Source: an uncultured Polaribacter sp. | GTDB taxonomy: Bacteria; Bacteroidota; Bacteroidia; Flavobacteriales; Flavobacteriaceae | DNA length: 64,000 nucleotides | Direction: 5' to 3' | Assembly (NCBI RefSeq): GCF_947501385.1 | Contig: NZ_CANMVP010000008.1 | Coordinates: 62,001 to 126,000, forward strand | Shown here: positions 1 to 9,203 of the stretch, piece by piece | How positions within the stretch are numbered: position 1 is the stretch's first letter | Layout: each line of letters starts with the position of its first letter | The notes under the pieces: model-generated | Seen by the model: only the letters and a program-made list of their open reading frames with translations | Databases searched by the model: none | Told to the model about the DNA's origin: nothing | Position numbers and translations under genes: made by a program

Positions 1-1760
1 TTTACTTCTGTCATAATGCCATCTATGGTGCCACCACCACCATTTACAGTACCGCCTCCTTCTACAACTGTATTTGCGGTAGTTGTGTTCCCCGAACCGT
101 GTCTAATATTATTGTAAAAATCTCCAGCAAAATAGCTATTTGAACCTGGATTTGTATCATCACAAGAACCTTGTCCGCCATCACCAATATTACTTGGTAC
201 CGTTCTATAACCTTCTGTTCTGCCACAACCGGCATAACCTAGATCTGCATATTTCTTACCGCCTGTAGACTGCATGATTCCTCCAAAACTAGTAGCACCT
301 CTAATTAAATCTTCAAAAGTAGCTCCACTAATGTTATTGTTAATTAAGTTTTTTATGGTTACTCTTGCCAATTCAGTTGTATTTGTACTCGTATTATTCA
401 AGTCTTCATCAAAAGAGCTGCTAGTTAAGTTGTAACCAGCTTCTATTCTTGGAACCGTATGGCTTTGTCCATGCAAATCTATATACAATCCCTTTCCGAA
501 TTTACTGTTAATATCTGCACTTGCAGCGTCTATAAAATTATGAAAAGCATCATAATAGACCTTTGCTGTAGCGTTTCCACAAGTAGCAACACTTTCGTTT
601 CTATTTGGATCTAATTTTTTTCTATGAAGATTGTTTATGATGATGTAAGGATACACACCAAATTGATCAAAACATTTTTTCTGAATTTCTTTGATTAACA
701 CGTCTGTATTATCATCCATTGCATTAGTACCACAAGTTCTATCTGGAATTTCACCATTATTAGGTGTTAATCTACCGCCATGTGGTGCAGAAATAATAAT
801 TGGCATTGTACCAGGAATGTATTCTATGTATTTTTTGCTGTCTTCTTGATATTGAGAAATTCCAGGAAATACAGTATCTATGATTGTAACTGTGTCTGTA
901 TACACAGATCCACAAGACCCTGAAGTCGTATAAGAGACTGTATAAGTTCCAACCGTGGAAGCTGAAACATCAATTACTCCTGTGGCACTATTAATTGATA
1001 AACCAGTACTAGCACTAAAAGTTCCTGACACTCCCGTTGTGGTAGGGTATAAATCCACATCATTTTTGTTTACTCTTGATGTTTCATAAGTTAATGAAGT
1101 CTCGTCACCAATTGTTATATTCTTAGTAGCACTGTTTTGATCTGGTGCCAATGTAGTATAAGTAACGATGTACTCACCAATTGTTGATGAGGACAAGTCT
1201 ATCTTTCCTGAAGAATTATCGATACTTAAGCCATTTGTAGCGGTAAATGTTCCGCCAGATTCACCAGTAATTATTGGTGTTGGATCTGATTCTGCTGGAC
1301 AATATGTTGTTTTTGAATACGCAAAGGAAGCATTGTCTAAACCTATTGTAATTGAGAAATCGGATGTGATTTCAACTTCTGCTGGGCCATTGTTTAGAAA
1401 ATCGCCGTTAAAGTTAAAAGCTTCACTTCCATCTATAAAAACTTTTCCAAAAGGACTTGTACCGTTCCAGTCATCACCATAATTATCATATACTCTTACG
1501 GTATAGTTTCCACTTGGTAGACTTGTTGTTGTAGATGTTTTGTTTAAAAAGCTTGTGTTTGCGCCATTGCCATAGCTGTTTTCAATAGATAAGACTGTGA
1601 CATTGGAGGAATTAATAATTTCCATTTTATTCTCGCCGGAATAACTTGGCCAGTTTACTTCTAAATAAACATTGTTTTGCGAAAAGAAATTTAATGATTG
1701 CGAAAAAATAATCAAGACAAGAACATGTCTTAAAAAATTAGGGGTAATTTTTTTAGTCAT
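1..1760 (-). CDS. Secreted N-formylglutamate amidohydrolase-like protein with Ig-like repeats (3' end outside window)
   Basis: The frame is open from the ATG at 1758-1760 down to base 1, giving 586 visible residues; the C-terminus lies outside the window. A signal peptide (about residues 1-30) is followed by a beta-rich region. Two tandem Ig-like repeats follow, at about 165-215 and 235-290, each containing a motif like GTFTATNGLSID or GTFSASTGLSIN. From about residue 315 the protein matches the N-formylglutamate amidohydrolase family, with SAPHGG near 325, DPNRN, and IDLHGQSH near 427, which supply the expected metal and substrate ligands. The known family cleaves N-formyl-glutamate in the cytoplasm. 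Secretion and Ig-like repeats suggest a different extracellular amide substrate and probably type IX secretion through an unseen C-terminal domain. A TATATTTG element at 1832-1839 (minus strand) is a possible promoter. Confidence 0.75.
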   Translation of the reverse strand, partial: MTKKITPNFLRHVLVLIIFSQSLNFFSQNNVYLEVNWPSYSGENKMEIINSSNVTVLSIENSYGNGANTSFLNKTSTTTSLPSGNYTVRVYDNYGDDWNGTSPFGKVFIDGSEAFNFNGDFLNNGPAEVEITSDFSITIGLDNASFAYSKTTYCPAESDPTPIITGESGGTFTATNGLSIDNSSGKIDLSSSTIGEYIVTYTTLAPDQNSATKNITIGDETSLTYETSRVNKNDVDLYPTTTGVSGTFSASTGLSINSATGVIDVSASTVGTYTVSYTTSGSCGSVYTDTVTIIDTVFPGISQYQEDSKKYIEYIPGTMPIIISAPHGGRLTPNNGEIPDRTCGTNAMDDNTDVLIKEIQKKCFDQFGVYPYIIINNLHRKKLDPNRNESVATCGNATAKVYYDAFHNFIDAASADINSKFGKGLYIDLHGQSHTVPRIEAGYNLTSSSFDEDLNNTSTNTTELARVTIKNLINNNISGATFEDLIRGATSFGGIMQSTGGKKYADLGYAGCGRTEGYRTVPSNIGDGGQGSCDDTNPGSNSYFAGDFYNNIRHGSGNTTTANTVVEGGGTVNGGGGTIDGIMTEV

Positions 1761-1869
1761 TTATTAGGGGTTAAAAAGATTAATCGACTTTTTATAAAAA
1801 GCAAAATGGCTATTCACAAATTGTCAACAGCCAAATATACTTTTTTTTTTCAATTATTGAATAAGAAGT

Positions 1870-2487
1870 TTAAAATTTTGAAGTAATATTTAAAGCAACG
1901 TCGCTCCAGGTTTTAGAAACACCGTCAGTACCAGTGTGTAAGGCTTCACAAACTTTATTTAAAGATGCAAGTGCATCTAAAGCGTCCCATTGACTAACGT
2001 CCATTTTTGCACTCATCGCAAAAGTATTCGCTACAATTGTGTATTTAAAAGGAATTTTTTCTGAAATTCCGTTCATTTTAATTGTTGCAGTTCCTATAGA
2101 ATCATTTTCTATCATCAGTTTTCCAGAAAGTAATTGGGTATTGTCCATTACACCAAAGAAAAATTTCTGAATTTTATAATCTCTACTTGAATCTTTTGTA
2201 AAAAGACTGCTTACGGGTATTGAAAATTGCGTGTTATGTATTGCTTCTTTAATCGTATTTCCTGCGCCACCAGAAATGATATCAACTTTTCTAAATTGTC
2301 CACCAACGGGTGTTTTTTCAGTAAATTTATAGGCAGTAAAATTGATTTCATTTGCTGCTTTTTCTACTGAAAATGAAGCTTCTTTTTTATCTGTATTTAG
2401 AGTTTTGTTCTCTTTTTTTTCTGATTTACAAGAAGTAAAACCAACACTCAATGACACGGTTAATATTAGTAAAAGTATTTTTTTCAT
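1870..2487 (-). CDS. YceI-like domain lipoprotein
   Basis: This is a 205-residue protein with an SPII signal whose lipobox ends at Cys20 (GFTSC). It is therefore probably anchored in the outer or inner membrane facing the periplasm. The remaining sequence has the pattern of the YceI-like beta-barrel family, which binds isoprenoid-type lipids in characterised members: a starting strand containing INFTAYKFTEKTPVGG, then long alternating hydrophobic strands. It is the last gene of the rsfS-to-YceI minus-strand operon, 4 bp after the acyl-CoA-binding protein gene. A lipid-related role fits that context but is inferred. Ligand unknown. Confidence 0.75.
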   Translation of the reverse strand: MKKILLLILTVSLSVGFTSCKSEKKENKTLNTDKKEASFSVEKAANEINFTAYKFTEKTPVGGQFRKVDIISGGAGNTIKEAIHNTQFSIPVSSLFTKDSSRDYKIQKFFFGVMDNTQLLSGKLMIENDSIGTATIKMNGISEKIPFKYTIVANTFAMSAKMDVSQWDALDALASLNKVCEALHTGTDGVSKTWSDVALNITSKF

Positions 2488-2491
2488 GATC

Positions 2492-2773
2492 TTATTTTTT
2501 ATTATTTAATATAGCGTTTGCTAAATTTATATATTCCTTTTTTGCTTCTTCGGAAGACATTCCTTTTAGTTGCATCCAAGCATTTGCTTTAAAGGCATTT
2601 CTAACGTTGGGTTCAGCATCAAATGAAAAATTACTTCCGAAATTAGCTTGCTTATTATAGGCATAAAATTTTAGCATCACATCTGGTGCTACCGCTTCTT
2701 TTAATGTAGATATCTTACGAAAAGCTTCTTCAAATGCTATTTCTAAATCAGAACTCATATTATTTTTCAGCAA
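2492..2773 (-). CDS. Acyl-CoA-binding protein (ACBP)
   Basis: The 93-residue protein has the size and features of ACBP, a four-helix bundle that binds long-chain acyl-CoA in the cytosol. The family's tyrosine/lysine region is visible as MLKFYAYNKQANFG near residues 49-62, followed by NAFKANAWMQLKGMSSEEA and a final helix with YINLANAIL. The gene overlaps the end of psd by 14 bp, so translation is probably coupled. Lying beside cdsA and psd, it may buffer acyl-CoA for phospholipid synthesis (inference). Bacterial ACBPs are uncommon generally but are regular in Bacteroidota. Confidence 0.88.
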   Translation of the reverse strand: MLKNNMSSDLEIAFEEAFRKISTLKEAVAPDVMLKFYAYNKQANFGSNFSFDAEPNVRNAFKANAWMQLKGMSSEEAKKEYINLANAILNNKK

Positions 2774-3416
2774 TAATTTGAACGCCTCCTTTAACTTTAT
2801 CTCCTAATTTTACGTTTAATTTTGTTCCCAAAGGTAAAAATAAGTCTACTCTAGAACCAAATTTAATAAAACCAGCGTCTGTGCCTTGTACAACTTGTTC
2901 TCCTACTTTAGCGTAATTTACAATTCTCTTCGCCATGGCACCAGCAATTTGTCGGTATAGCACTTTGCCCATCGTTTTATTTTCTAAAACAATGGTTGTT
3001 CTTTCGTTTTCTGTAGATGCCTTCGGATGCCATGCAACCAAATATTTTCCTGGGTGGTATTCACTATATGTAACCAAACCGCTCATTGCATACCTTGTAA
3101 CGTGCACATTAATTGGAGACATAAAGATAGAAACTTGCAGTCTTTTATCTTTAAAATATTCAGGTTCTTCAACTTCTTCTATCACCACGACTTTACCATC
3201 TACGGGTGCGATAACTGTGTGATCGTCTAAATTAGTAGCTCTTTTAGGATTTCTAAAAAATTGAAGAATTGTAATCAACAATAGTAGTATTGCTATTTGA
3301 ACAGTTTTTACCAACCAAGTTATTTCAATAAATCTTTCTGCTAATAAAATACCTGCAATAGATAAAATAGCGGCAATTACAATAATCTTATACCCTTCTT
3401 TATGAAAACGAATCAT
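2760..3416 (-). CDS. psd: Phosphatidylserine decarboxylase family protein
   Basis: This 218-residue enzyme converts phosphatidylserine to phosphatidylethanolamine at the inner membrane. Two hydrophobic segments occupy about residues 10-50. PVDGK at 71-75 and SPINVHVTR at 100-108 are family motifs. The pyruvoyl-forming cleavage site is Gly187-Ser188 in KFGSRVD, where the proenzyme should cut itself into beta and alpha chains. The short length and GS site match the compact Psd type found in Bacteroidota. The gene starts 2 bp after cdsA and overlaps the ACBP gene by 14 bp. It forms with cdsA the phospholipid part of the operon. Confidence 0.93.
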   Translation of the reverse strand: MIRFHKEGYKIIVIAAILSIAGILLAERFIEITWLVKTVQIAILLLLITILQFFRNPKRATNLDDHTVIAPVDGKVVVIEEVEEPEYFKDKRLQVSIFMSPINVHVTRYAMSGLVTYSEYHPGKYLVAWHPKASTENERTTIVLENKTMGKVLYRQIAGAMAKRIVNYAKVGEQVVQGTDAGFIKFGSRVDLFLPLGTKLNVKLGDKVKGGVQIIAEK

Positions 3417-3418
3417 AC

Positions 3419-4213
3419 TTAAATAATAAAGTTAATATACAAATATACAAATGGAGCTGCAAACAACAAACTATCTAGTCTGTCTAAGATACCTCCATGA
3501 CCTGGCATAATAGTACCACTATCTTTTATGTTGGCTTGTCTCTTAAGTTTCGATTCTACCAAATCTCCTAGGGTTCCTATAATAGAAACTATGGTAGCAA
3601 TTATAAGCCAATTTATTAAAGAAAATTGTGTGTTTAGTCTGCTAATAATATAAGCTGCTAAAAGCGCAAAAATAAGACCTCCTAAAAAACCTTCTTGGGT
3701 TTTTTTTGGTGAAACTGAGACAAATAATTTTCTTCTTCCGAAATTTTTACCCACCAAAAAGGCAAAACTGTCATTTACCCAAATTAAAACTAAAATAGAA
3801 ATCATTATATAGGGAGAATAATTTCCACCGTAAAAAGGAAGTAAAACTAAAAAACCCAATGAAAATACAATGTATCTTATGGTTAAACCTAGTTTTTCTC
3901 TTTCATTTGAAAAGGTAATTTCTTTTTTTGAAAAAAGTTGATAAATCAAATAGAGTGACGAAGCTATATTGATAAATAAGATGCCGTAAATTGCATAATT
4001 ATTTGAATTCTTAAGGAATAAAAACAAAGCACCAAGAAATAAAATATAAGCTACAACGTTTTTAAATTGAATTAATTTAGAAAATTCCCAAATGCATAAT
4101 AAACCAAAAATTGCAGTTAAAACTATATAGGATTCTTTAGAAAACAGAATTGCAGATACAAATAGTAAAACATAAATTATTCCAGAAAAACTCCTTCTTA
4201 AAAGGTTACGCAT
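3419..4213 (-). CDS. cdsA: Phosphatidate cytidylyltransferase (CDP-diglyceride synthase)
   Basis: CdsA makes CDP-diacylglycerol from phosphatidate and CTP, the branch point for all bacterial phospholipids. The 264-residue protein has about eight hydrophobic membrane segments. The family signature sits at about residues 221-248, with SKLKRQANIKDSG followed by PGHGGILDRLDS; it contains the conserved KR, KDSG and GHGG-DR-D residues that bind metal and nucleotide. It is 1 bp from the upstream LUD gene and 2 bp from psd, so co-translation is likely. Confidence 0.95.
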   Translation of the reverse strand: MRNLLRRSFSGIIYVLLFVSAILFSKESYIVLTAIFGLLCIWEFSKLIQFKNVVAYILFLGALFLFLKNSNNYAIYGILFINIASSLYLIYQLFSKKEITFSNEREKLGLTIRYIVFSLGFLVLLPFYGGNYSPYIMISILVLIWVNDSFAFLVGKNFGRRKLFVSVSPKKTQEGFLGGLIFALLAAYIISRLNTQFSLINWLIIATIVSIIGTLGDLVESKLKRQANIKDSGTIMPGHGGILDRLDSLLFAAPFVYLYINFII

Positions 4214-4214
4214 A

Positions 4215-4799
4215 TTATAAATCTTCTAACAGCAACAAATATAGGTTTTTTGAGTTATTGTTACCGTAGTTTAAAAAATTATCATCATTTTTATTGATAT
4301 TATAATTTTTAACTGAAGAAATGTTTGTCGGCAATTTGCCTTTCGAATTTGTTTTAATACCCGTTAAAGCTTCGCCTGTATTTCTAACTAGCTGACTAGT
4401 TGTTGCGTAAACAATTAAATGCTCTGATAGCTCAGAAAGTTTATGGCTTCTTAATTGATTTGAAGAAAAAAGCACGTCGCCATTATCTGCAATTAAATGT
4501 TCACATTTGGTGAAATAAGGCAACGGCTTTTTAAAATCATCCGTAGTTTTCACCTGATTGTAATCTATAAAGGAAGTTAAGTGTTTATTATTCACTAAAA
4601 TTTCATCCCAACTAGTTTCTTTTAAAATTTTATTTAGATTTTCTTTTACTTCTTCTTTTTTTAAGCAGTATAAGAATTTACCTCCTTTTTCAATAAAATG
4701 ATGCACAAACAGATTATCTAAAGATAAATTTACTTCTTGCTTTTGAATAAATTCATCTTCTTTTACAGGTAAATTAAATAATTTTTTTAAAAACTTCAT
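4215..4799 (-). CDS. LUD-domain protein (LutC/YkgG family)
   Basis: The 194-residue protein carries a LUD (LutC/YkgG) domain. Recognisable pieces are EHLIADNGDVLFSS near residues 103-116 and the C-terminal run with NTGEALTGIKTNSKGKLPTN. In lactate-utilisation systems LutC works with LutA and LutB, but neither is present here. Instead the gene is fixed between ftsH (22 bp upstream) and cdsA (1 bp downstream), an arrangement I know from many Flavobacteriaceae. Its function in this setting is unknown; involvement in lactate oxidation is not supported by the neighbours. Confidence 0.8.
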   Translation of the reverse strand: MKFLKKLFNLPVKEDEFIQKQEVNLSLDNLFVHHFIEKGGKFLYCLKKEEVKENLNKILKETSWDEILVNNKHLTSFIDYNQVKTTDDFKKPLPYFTKCEHLIADNGDVLFSSNQLRSHKLSELSEHLIVYATTSQLVRNTGEALTGIKTNSKGKLPTNISSVKNYNINKNDDNFLNYGNNNSKNLYLLLLEDL

Positions 4800-4821
4800 T
4801 GTATAATTAAAGATGTTAAAA

Positions 4822-6807
4822 TTATTCTTCAGTGCTCTCCGCTACTGGGGGAATATCTACTTCTTCTTCAATTATTTTTTTCACTTTTATAGTTACGTCT
4901 AATTCTTCAAAAGGTCTTTTCCCAAAGATTTTTTCTAAATCGTCTTTAAAGATAACTTCTTTTTCTAAGAGAAGCTCCGCCAAGATTGTTAATTTTTCTT
5001 TATTGTTATCTAATAATTCAATCGCTCTAGCGTACTGAGCTTCAATCATTTTAGAAATTTCTGTATCAATAGTTTTTGCAGTATCATCACTGTAAGGCTT
5101 TACAAAAGCATCATTACCAGAAGAGTCATAATAGGTAATATTCCCAACTTCATCATTTAAACCATATACAGTAACCATGGCTCTTGCTTGTTTGGTTACT
5201 TTTTCTAAATCGCTTAATGCTCCTGTAGAAATTTTATTAAAGATGATTTTTTCTGCAGCTCTACCACCTAAAGTAGCACACATTTCGTCTAACATTTGTT
5301 CTGTTTGCACAATCATTCTTTCTGCTGGTAAATACCAAGCGGCTCCTAGAGATTGTCCTCTAGGTACAATAGTTACTTTTACCAATGGTGCAGCGTGTTC
5401 GAGCATCCAACTTATAGTGGCGTGACCCGCTTCATGAAATGCAATTACTTTTTTCTCTTTCGGTGTAATTACTTTATTTTTCTTTTCTAAACCACCTACA
5501 ATTCTATCTACAGCGTCTAAAAAGTCTTGATGACTGATTGCTTTCTTACCTTTTCTTGCAGCAATTAAAGCAGATTCATTACACATGTTTGCAATATCCG
5601 CACCAGAGAAACCAGGGGTTTGTTGTGCTAAGAACTCAACATTCACATCATCTCCTAATTTTAAAGGTTTTATATGTACTTCAAAAATTTCTTTACGTTC
5701 ATTAATATCTGGTAAATCTACATAGATTTGTCTATCAAAACGTCCTGCACGCATTAATGCTTTGTCTAAAACATCCGCTCTGTTTGTTGCTGCAATTACA
5801 ATTACATTCACATCAGTACCAAAACCATCCATTTCAGTCAATAACTGATTTAACGTGTTTTCACGCTCATCGTTACCACCTGTCATACTGTTTTTACCAC
5901 GAGCTCTACCAATGGCATCAATTTCATCTATAAATATAATTGAAGGCGATTTCTGTGCAGCTTGCTTAAATAAATCTCTTACTCTAGAAGCACCAACACC
6001 TACAAACATCTCTACAAAATCTGAACCAGACAAAGAGAAAAAAGGCACACCAGCTTCACCAGCTACTGCTTTTGCTAACAATGTTTTTCCTGTTCCAGGA
6101 GGTCCTACTAACAAAGCTCCTTTTGGAATTTTACCACCAAGAGAGGTATATTTTTCTGGATTTTTCAAGAAATCTACAATCTCTTGTACTTCTTCTTTAG
6201 CACCTTCTAAACCAGCAACATTTGCAAAAGTAGTTTTTACTTTCGTGTCTTTGTCGAATAATTTAGCTTTCGATTTTCCGATATTAAATATTTGACCACC
6301 GCCACCACCACCAGCACCACCACCAGACATTCTTTTCATAAAGAACAACCAAATACCGATCAAAATAATAAATGGTAAAAAACCTATTAAGGTGTCTACC
6401 ATACTCGTTCTACTTTCGTTTTTTAAATCGAAGGTAAGCTCATTTTCTTTTTTTGCTTCTTCAAGATCGTTTTCAAAATTTTGTAAATCACCAAAGTTGT
6501 ATTCATATAATGAAGAACCTTTTCTATAAAAAGCAGAATTTATCAATTTTTGATATTTCGATTTTTTAATCGCTTCCTCTTTGATAAAAATTTGAGCAAC
6601 ATTATTGTTGACAACAATAATTTTTGAAATATCGTTATCTTTTAAAATCTCTTTAAATTCGTTTTTAGAAATGCTTTTAGAAGCCAAATCTCCACTACTA
6701 AAAAACTGAAAACCAATTAGTAATATAATTACAGCACCATAGATCCAATAAGCATTAAACTTAAACTTAGGTGTGTTTGTATTGTTATCTTTCTTAGAAT
6801 CGTTCAT
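4822..6807 (-). CDS. ftsH: ATP-dependent zinc metalloprotease FtsH
   Basis: FtsH is a membrane-anchored hexameric AAA protease that degrades misfolded membrane proteins and short-lived regulators. In this 661-residue sequence a first membrane segment (about 20-36) and a second (about 139-157) flank the periplasmic domain. A Gly-rich linker follows at 162-171. Walker A is GPPGTGKT at 235-242, Walker [11 protein letters not shown] at 291-300, and the zinc site is HEAGH at 458-462. It lies 22 bp after rsfS. The Gly-rich linker is encoded by a run of CCACC-type triplets near 6295-6330, which is coding sequence and not a separate repeat. Confidence 0.97.
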   Translation of the reverse strand: MNDSKKDNNTNTPKFKFNAYWIYGAVIILLIGFQFFSSGDLASKSISKNEFKEILKDNDISKIIVVNNNVAQIFIKEEAIKKSKYQKLINSAFYRKGSSLYEYNFGDLQNFENDLEEAKKENELTFDLKNESRTSMVDTLIGFLPFIILIGIWLFFMKRMSGGGAGGGGGGQIFNIGKSKAKLFDKDTKVKTTFANVAGLEGAKEEVQEIVDFLKNPEKYTSLGGKIPKGALLVGPPGTGKTLLAKAVAGEAGVPFFSLSGSDFVEMFVGVGASRVRDLFKQAAQKSPSIIFIDEIDAIGRARGKNSMTGGNDERENTLNQLLTEMDGFGTDVNVIVIAATNRADVLDKALMRAGRFDRQIYVDLPDINERKEIFEVHIKPLKLGDDVNVEFLAQQTPGFSGADIANMCNESALIAARKGKKAISHQDFLDAVDRIVGGLEKKNKVITPKEKKVIAFHEAGHATISWMLEHAAPLVKVTIVPRGQSLGAAWYLPAERMIVQTEQMLDEMCATLGGRAAEKIIFNKISTGALSDLEKVTKQARAMVTVYGLNDEVGNITYYDSSGNDAFVKPYSDDTAKTIDTEISKMIEAQYARAIELLDNNKEKLTILAELLLEKEVIFKDDLEKIFGKRPFEELDVTIKVKKIIEEEVDIPPVAESTEE

Positions 6808-6828
6808 GTATTATAAAAATATAAAAGT

Positions 6829-7197
6829 TTAAGCTGGTTTTATTTGTGTGATTTTTGCATCTCCCCAAAGGCTTTCTATATCATAGAAATCTCTTATTTG
6901 TTTTTGGAAAATATGTACCACAACATTTACATAATCCATTAAAATCCATTCAGCATTACCAGAACCTTCTATATGCCAAGGCTTGTCTTTGATCTCTTTG
7001 CTTACTAATTTTTGTACGGAACCAGAAATTGCATTTACCTGTGTATTTGAATTACCAGAGCAGATTATAAAATAATCGCAAACGGTATTTTCTATATCTC
7101 GTAAGTCTAGTAGTTGAATATCTTCTCCTTTAACGTCTTCAATTCCTTGAATGATAAAAGCGATTAAATCGTCTGTGCTTACTTGTTTTTTAGCCAT
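6829..7197 (-). CDS. rsfS: Ribosomal silencing factor RsfS
   Basis: RsfS (DUF143/Iojap family) binds ribosomal protein uL14 and blocks subunit joining when nutrients are scarce. The 122-residue length is normal. Visible family features are the segment with VCDYFIICSGNSNTQVNAI, then GSGNAEWILMDYVNVVVHIF, and the end with FYDIESLWGDA. It is the first gene of the seven-gene minus-strand operon running to the YceI gene. It is divergent from birA with 87 bp between the starts, where a TAACTTTG element provides a candidate promoter. Confidence 0.95.
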   Translation of the reverse strand: MAKKQVSTDDLIAFIIQGIEDVKGEDIQLLDLRDIENTVCDYFIICSGNSNTQVNAISGSVQKLVSKEIKDKPWHIEGSGNAEWILMDYVNVVVHIFQKQIRDFYDIESLWGDAKITQIKPA

Positions 7198-7219
7198 TAA
7201 TTTTTTTCTAATTTTTGTG

Positions 7220-7227
7220 CAAAGTTA
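7220..7227 (-). promoter_or_regulatory. Candidate -7 element of the rsfS-ftsH-cdsA-psd operon
   Basis: TAACTTTG on the minus strand matches the Bacteroidota -7 consensus TAnnTTTG and lies 22 bp before the rsfS start codon. No clear -33 TTG is visible at the usual distance. The assignment rests on consensus and position only. Confidence 0.5.
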
Positions 7228-7284
7228 TTATTTTTTTGCGAGTATTTTGTGTAATATTGAACTACTTTACACTTTATTTAACAG

Positions 7285-8016
7285 TTGAAAATAATCAAAC
7301 TTAATGCCATTGATTCTACCAATTCTTTTTTAAAAGAAATGGCACTAGATTCTGCCTTAGAAAACTTTACCGTTGTGGTTACCAATACACAATTAAAAGG
7401 AAGAGGGCAGCAGGGCAGTAAATGGGTTTCTGATTCTTTTAAGAACCTGATGTTTAGCGTTTTTATAAAATTTGAAGATCTAAAAATAACCCAACAAAGA
7501 TACTTAAATTTTGCTATTTCTTTAGCAATTTTTGATGCTTTAATTGAAGAGAAAATTCCGAACATTGCTATCAAGTGGCCTAACGACATTATGTCAGGAA
7601 ATAAAAAAATAGCGGGTATTTTAGTTGAAAATAATTTAAAAGGTGCAAAAATTAACACCACAATTATAGGAATTGGTTTGAATGTGAATCAAACAGCGTT
7701 TCCAGATGCTTTAAAAAAGGTGAGTTCTTTAAAGATAGAAAATGGAAGGGATTTTAATTTGGAGGTGCTTTTGAAAAACATTATTTCAAAATTGAAAATG
7801 AATATTGAAACCTTAAATTCAAAAGAATTTAAAACTTTAGAAACTGATTATTTAAAAGTCTTGTATAAAAAAAACATCCCAACTATGTTTAAAAATAGTA
7901 AGGATGTTTTATTTATGGGTATTATTCGCGGCATTTCTAACGACGGCAAACTTCAAGTTGAATTAGAAGATGAAATCTTGCAAGAATTTGGCATTAAAGA
8001 AATTTCTTTTCTTTAA
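7285..8016 (+). CDS. birA: Biotin-[acetyl-CoA-carboxylase] ligase, no DNA-binding domain
   Basis: This enzyme activates biotin with ATP and attaches it to the biotin carboxyl carrier of acetyl-CoA carboxylase. The 243 residues cover only the catalytic and C-terminal domains: DSTN at 10-13, the biotin/ATP loop GRGQQGSKW at 39-47 and KWPNDIM at 97-103. The N-terminal helix-turn-helix of E. coli BirA is absent, so it should not act as a repressor. The start chosen is TTG at 7285, because homologues begin just before the IDSTNS motif and no ATG lies nearby upstream. Confidence 0.92.
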   Translation: MKIIKLNAIDSTNSFLKEMALDSALENFTVVVTNTQLKGRGQQGSKWVSDSFKNLMFSVFIKFEDLKITQQRYLNFAISLAIFDALIEEKIPNIAIKWPNDIMSGNKKIAGILVENNLKGAKINTTIIGIGLNVNQTAFPDALKKVSSLKIENGRDFNLEVLLKNIISKLKMNIETLNSKEFKTLETDYLKVLYKKNIPTMFKNSKDVLFMGIIRGISNDGKLQVELEDEILQEFGIKEISFL

Positions 8017-8079
8017 AGTTCTGTGATCATATAATAAAAAAATTATATTTAGCTCCAGACTTGTGTTTTGATCAAGTAT

Positions 8080-8413
8080 TTATTCTAAAAATTTTTCAAC
8101 TTCAATTTTTAGTTTGGGTAAATACTTTATGACGATAAACCAAATAACATCTTCTGTAACACTATCATAGCCGTGTATGATTCTATTTCTTGTATCCACA
8201 ATTTTTCTTGAATCAGAAATTGCAATTTTGGGCATTATTTTTAATATTCTGTTCAAAGCTTCTCCAATAATCTCTAAATTCCTCTTAACTGCTTTTCTAG
8301 TTTTTAAGTCCTTTTGAAATTCAAAAAAATCTTCTTTAATTCGGGAGAAAAACATCTATTTCTTCTATAGATTTATGAATGTCAAAAAGCCATGTTTTAA
8401 CTTCAAGCTCCAT
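8080..8413 (-). pseudogene. Frameshifted HepT-like toxin gene (MNT/HepT module)
   Basis: The start at 8413 gives MELEVKTWLFDIHKSIEEID, the normal beginning of a HepT protein, but the frame stops at VFLPN. The remainder continues in another frame from codon FFSRIKEDF and reads through a complete HepT body, including the RNase-type motif RNRIIHGYD (R-x4-H-x-Y) and the LEIIGEAL helix. Adding one T to the five-T run near 8350-8354 would restore a single frame of about 110 residues. The start overlaps the antitoxin stop by 11 bp. Either the gene is inactivated by a one-base loss, the run is phase-variable or slippery, or it is a sequencing error. A 91-residue product starting at 8355 would lack the first helix. 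Confidence 0.75.
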
Positions 8414-8702
8414 AAATTAAAAGTTTAGAATTATTAATGTTTTCTATAAAGTATTTATTTTTTAACCCTTTTTCTTCCAGTAAATCAATTTTTCTATTCA
8501 ATAATTTTTCTAATTCAAATTTTAAATTAAAGTAATTTTCAGCATATTTTATAGGATCTTTATCATCTATACTTACCAATAAATCAATATCGCTATGTTC
8601 TGAAAATGAACTCGTTAATACAGATCCGAAAACAAATAATTGTTTTACATTGTTTTTTTTACAAAGTGAGGAAATTTTTTTTCTAAAACGATTTAAATAC
8701 AT
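8403..8702 (-). CDS. MNT-type nucleotidyltransferase antitoxin
   Basis: The 99-residue protein is a minimal nucleotidyltransferase: FVFGSVLTSSFSEHSDIDLLVS contains the GS signature and the DxD pair (SDIDL). Members of the MNT family paired with HepT act as antitoxins that AMPylate a HepT tyrosine, in the systems characterised. The stop codon overlaps the hepT start by 11 bp, the standard coupling. Because the downstream hepT is frameshifted here, this antitoxin may be an orphan. Confidence 0.82.
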   Translation of the reverse strand: MYLNRFRKKISSLCKKNNVKQLFVFGSVLTSSFSEHSDIDLLVSIDDKDPIKYAENYFNLKFELEKLLNRKIDLLEEKGLKNKYFIENINNSKLLIYGA

Positions 8703-8800
8703 ATCAGTAATCTTTACTCAAATATACAAAAGAAGAAAATAAGATGTATTAAAAATGTTAGTAGGACTTTAGTGGTGTCATATTAAAGATTTTTTTTTCT

Positions 8801-9190
8801 TTAAAGTTTGCCAATATTTTCAGTGAGGGTTTCTACAAACTTCGTCAATGGTTTTTTAATCATCATTGCCATCATCGGATTAAAGTCTCCATTAAAATTC
8901 AGAGATACTTCACTTTTATTTTCTTCAATCTTTAAAATATCCGCAGATAAGGTAAAAGGTAATTTGCTACTTGCAGCTCCTAAAGTAATGTTAGAAAATT
9001 CAGTTTTTTCTTTTAAAACCAATCTAATTTCTGGCATTCCAGGCAAACCGAATAAGAAAGAATCGCCATCAACTTCAAATTTGTTGGTGTTTTCTGGCAT
9101 TATTTTTTCAAAATTATTCAAATCGCTAAAAAAAGTAAACAATTCTTCTTGTGATTTTTCTATAATTACGCTATTTCCTTCAATATTCAT
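8801..9190 (-). CDS. SRPBCC-fold (START-like) protein
   Basis: The 129-residue protein has the pattern of the SRPBCC/polyketide-cyclase fold: a first strand, the helix pair with ELFTFFSDLNNFEKIMP, a run of beta strands and a long C-terminal helix with PLTKFVETLTENIGKL. These cytosolic proteins bind hydrophobic ligands. It is directly downstream of pyrE (13 bp) on the same strand and probably co-transcribed. Ligand unknown. Confidence 0.75.
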   Translation of the reverse strand: MNIEGNSVIIEKSQEELFTFFSDLNNFEKIMPENTNKFEVDGDSFLFGLPGMPEIRLVLKEKTEFSNITLGAASSKLPFTLSADILKIEENKSEVSLNFNGDFNPMMAMMIKKPLTKFVETLTENIGKL

Positions 9191-9203
9191 TTTCTTTCAT
9201 TTT

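Noticed and set aside
1168..1482. Open frame of 104 codons on the plus strand
   Set aside because: It lies antisense to the N-formylglutamate amidohydrolase-like gene, whose full frame and motifs are clear; no coding features of its own.
6295..6330. Triplet-like repeat of CCACC units
   Set aside because: It encodes the Gly-rich linker of FtsH after the second membrane helix and is ordinary coding sequence.
8024..8060. AT-only hairpin after birA as a terminator
   Set aside because: The arms (ATATAAT/ATTATAT) are weak and could arise by chance in such AT-rich DNA.
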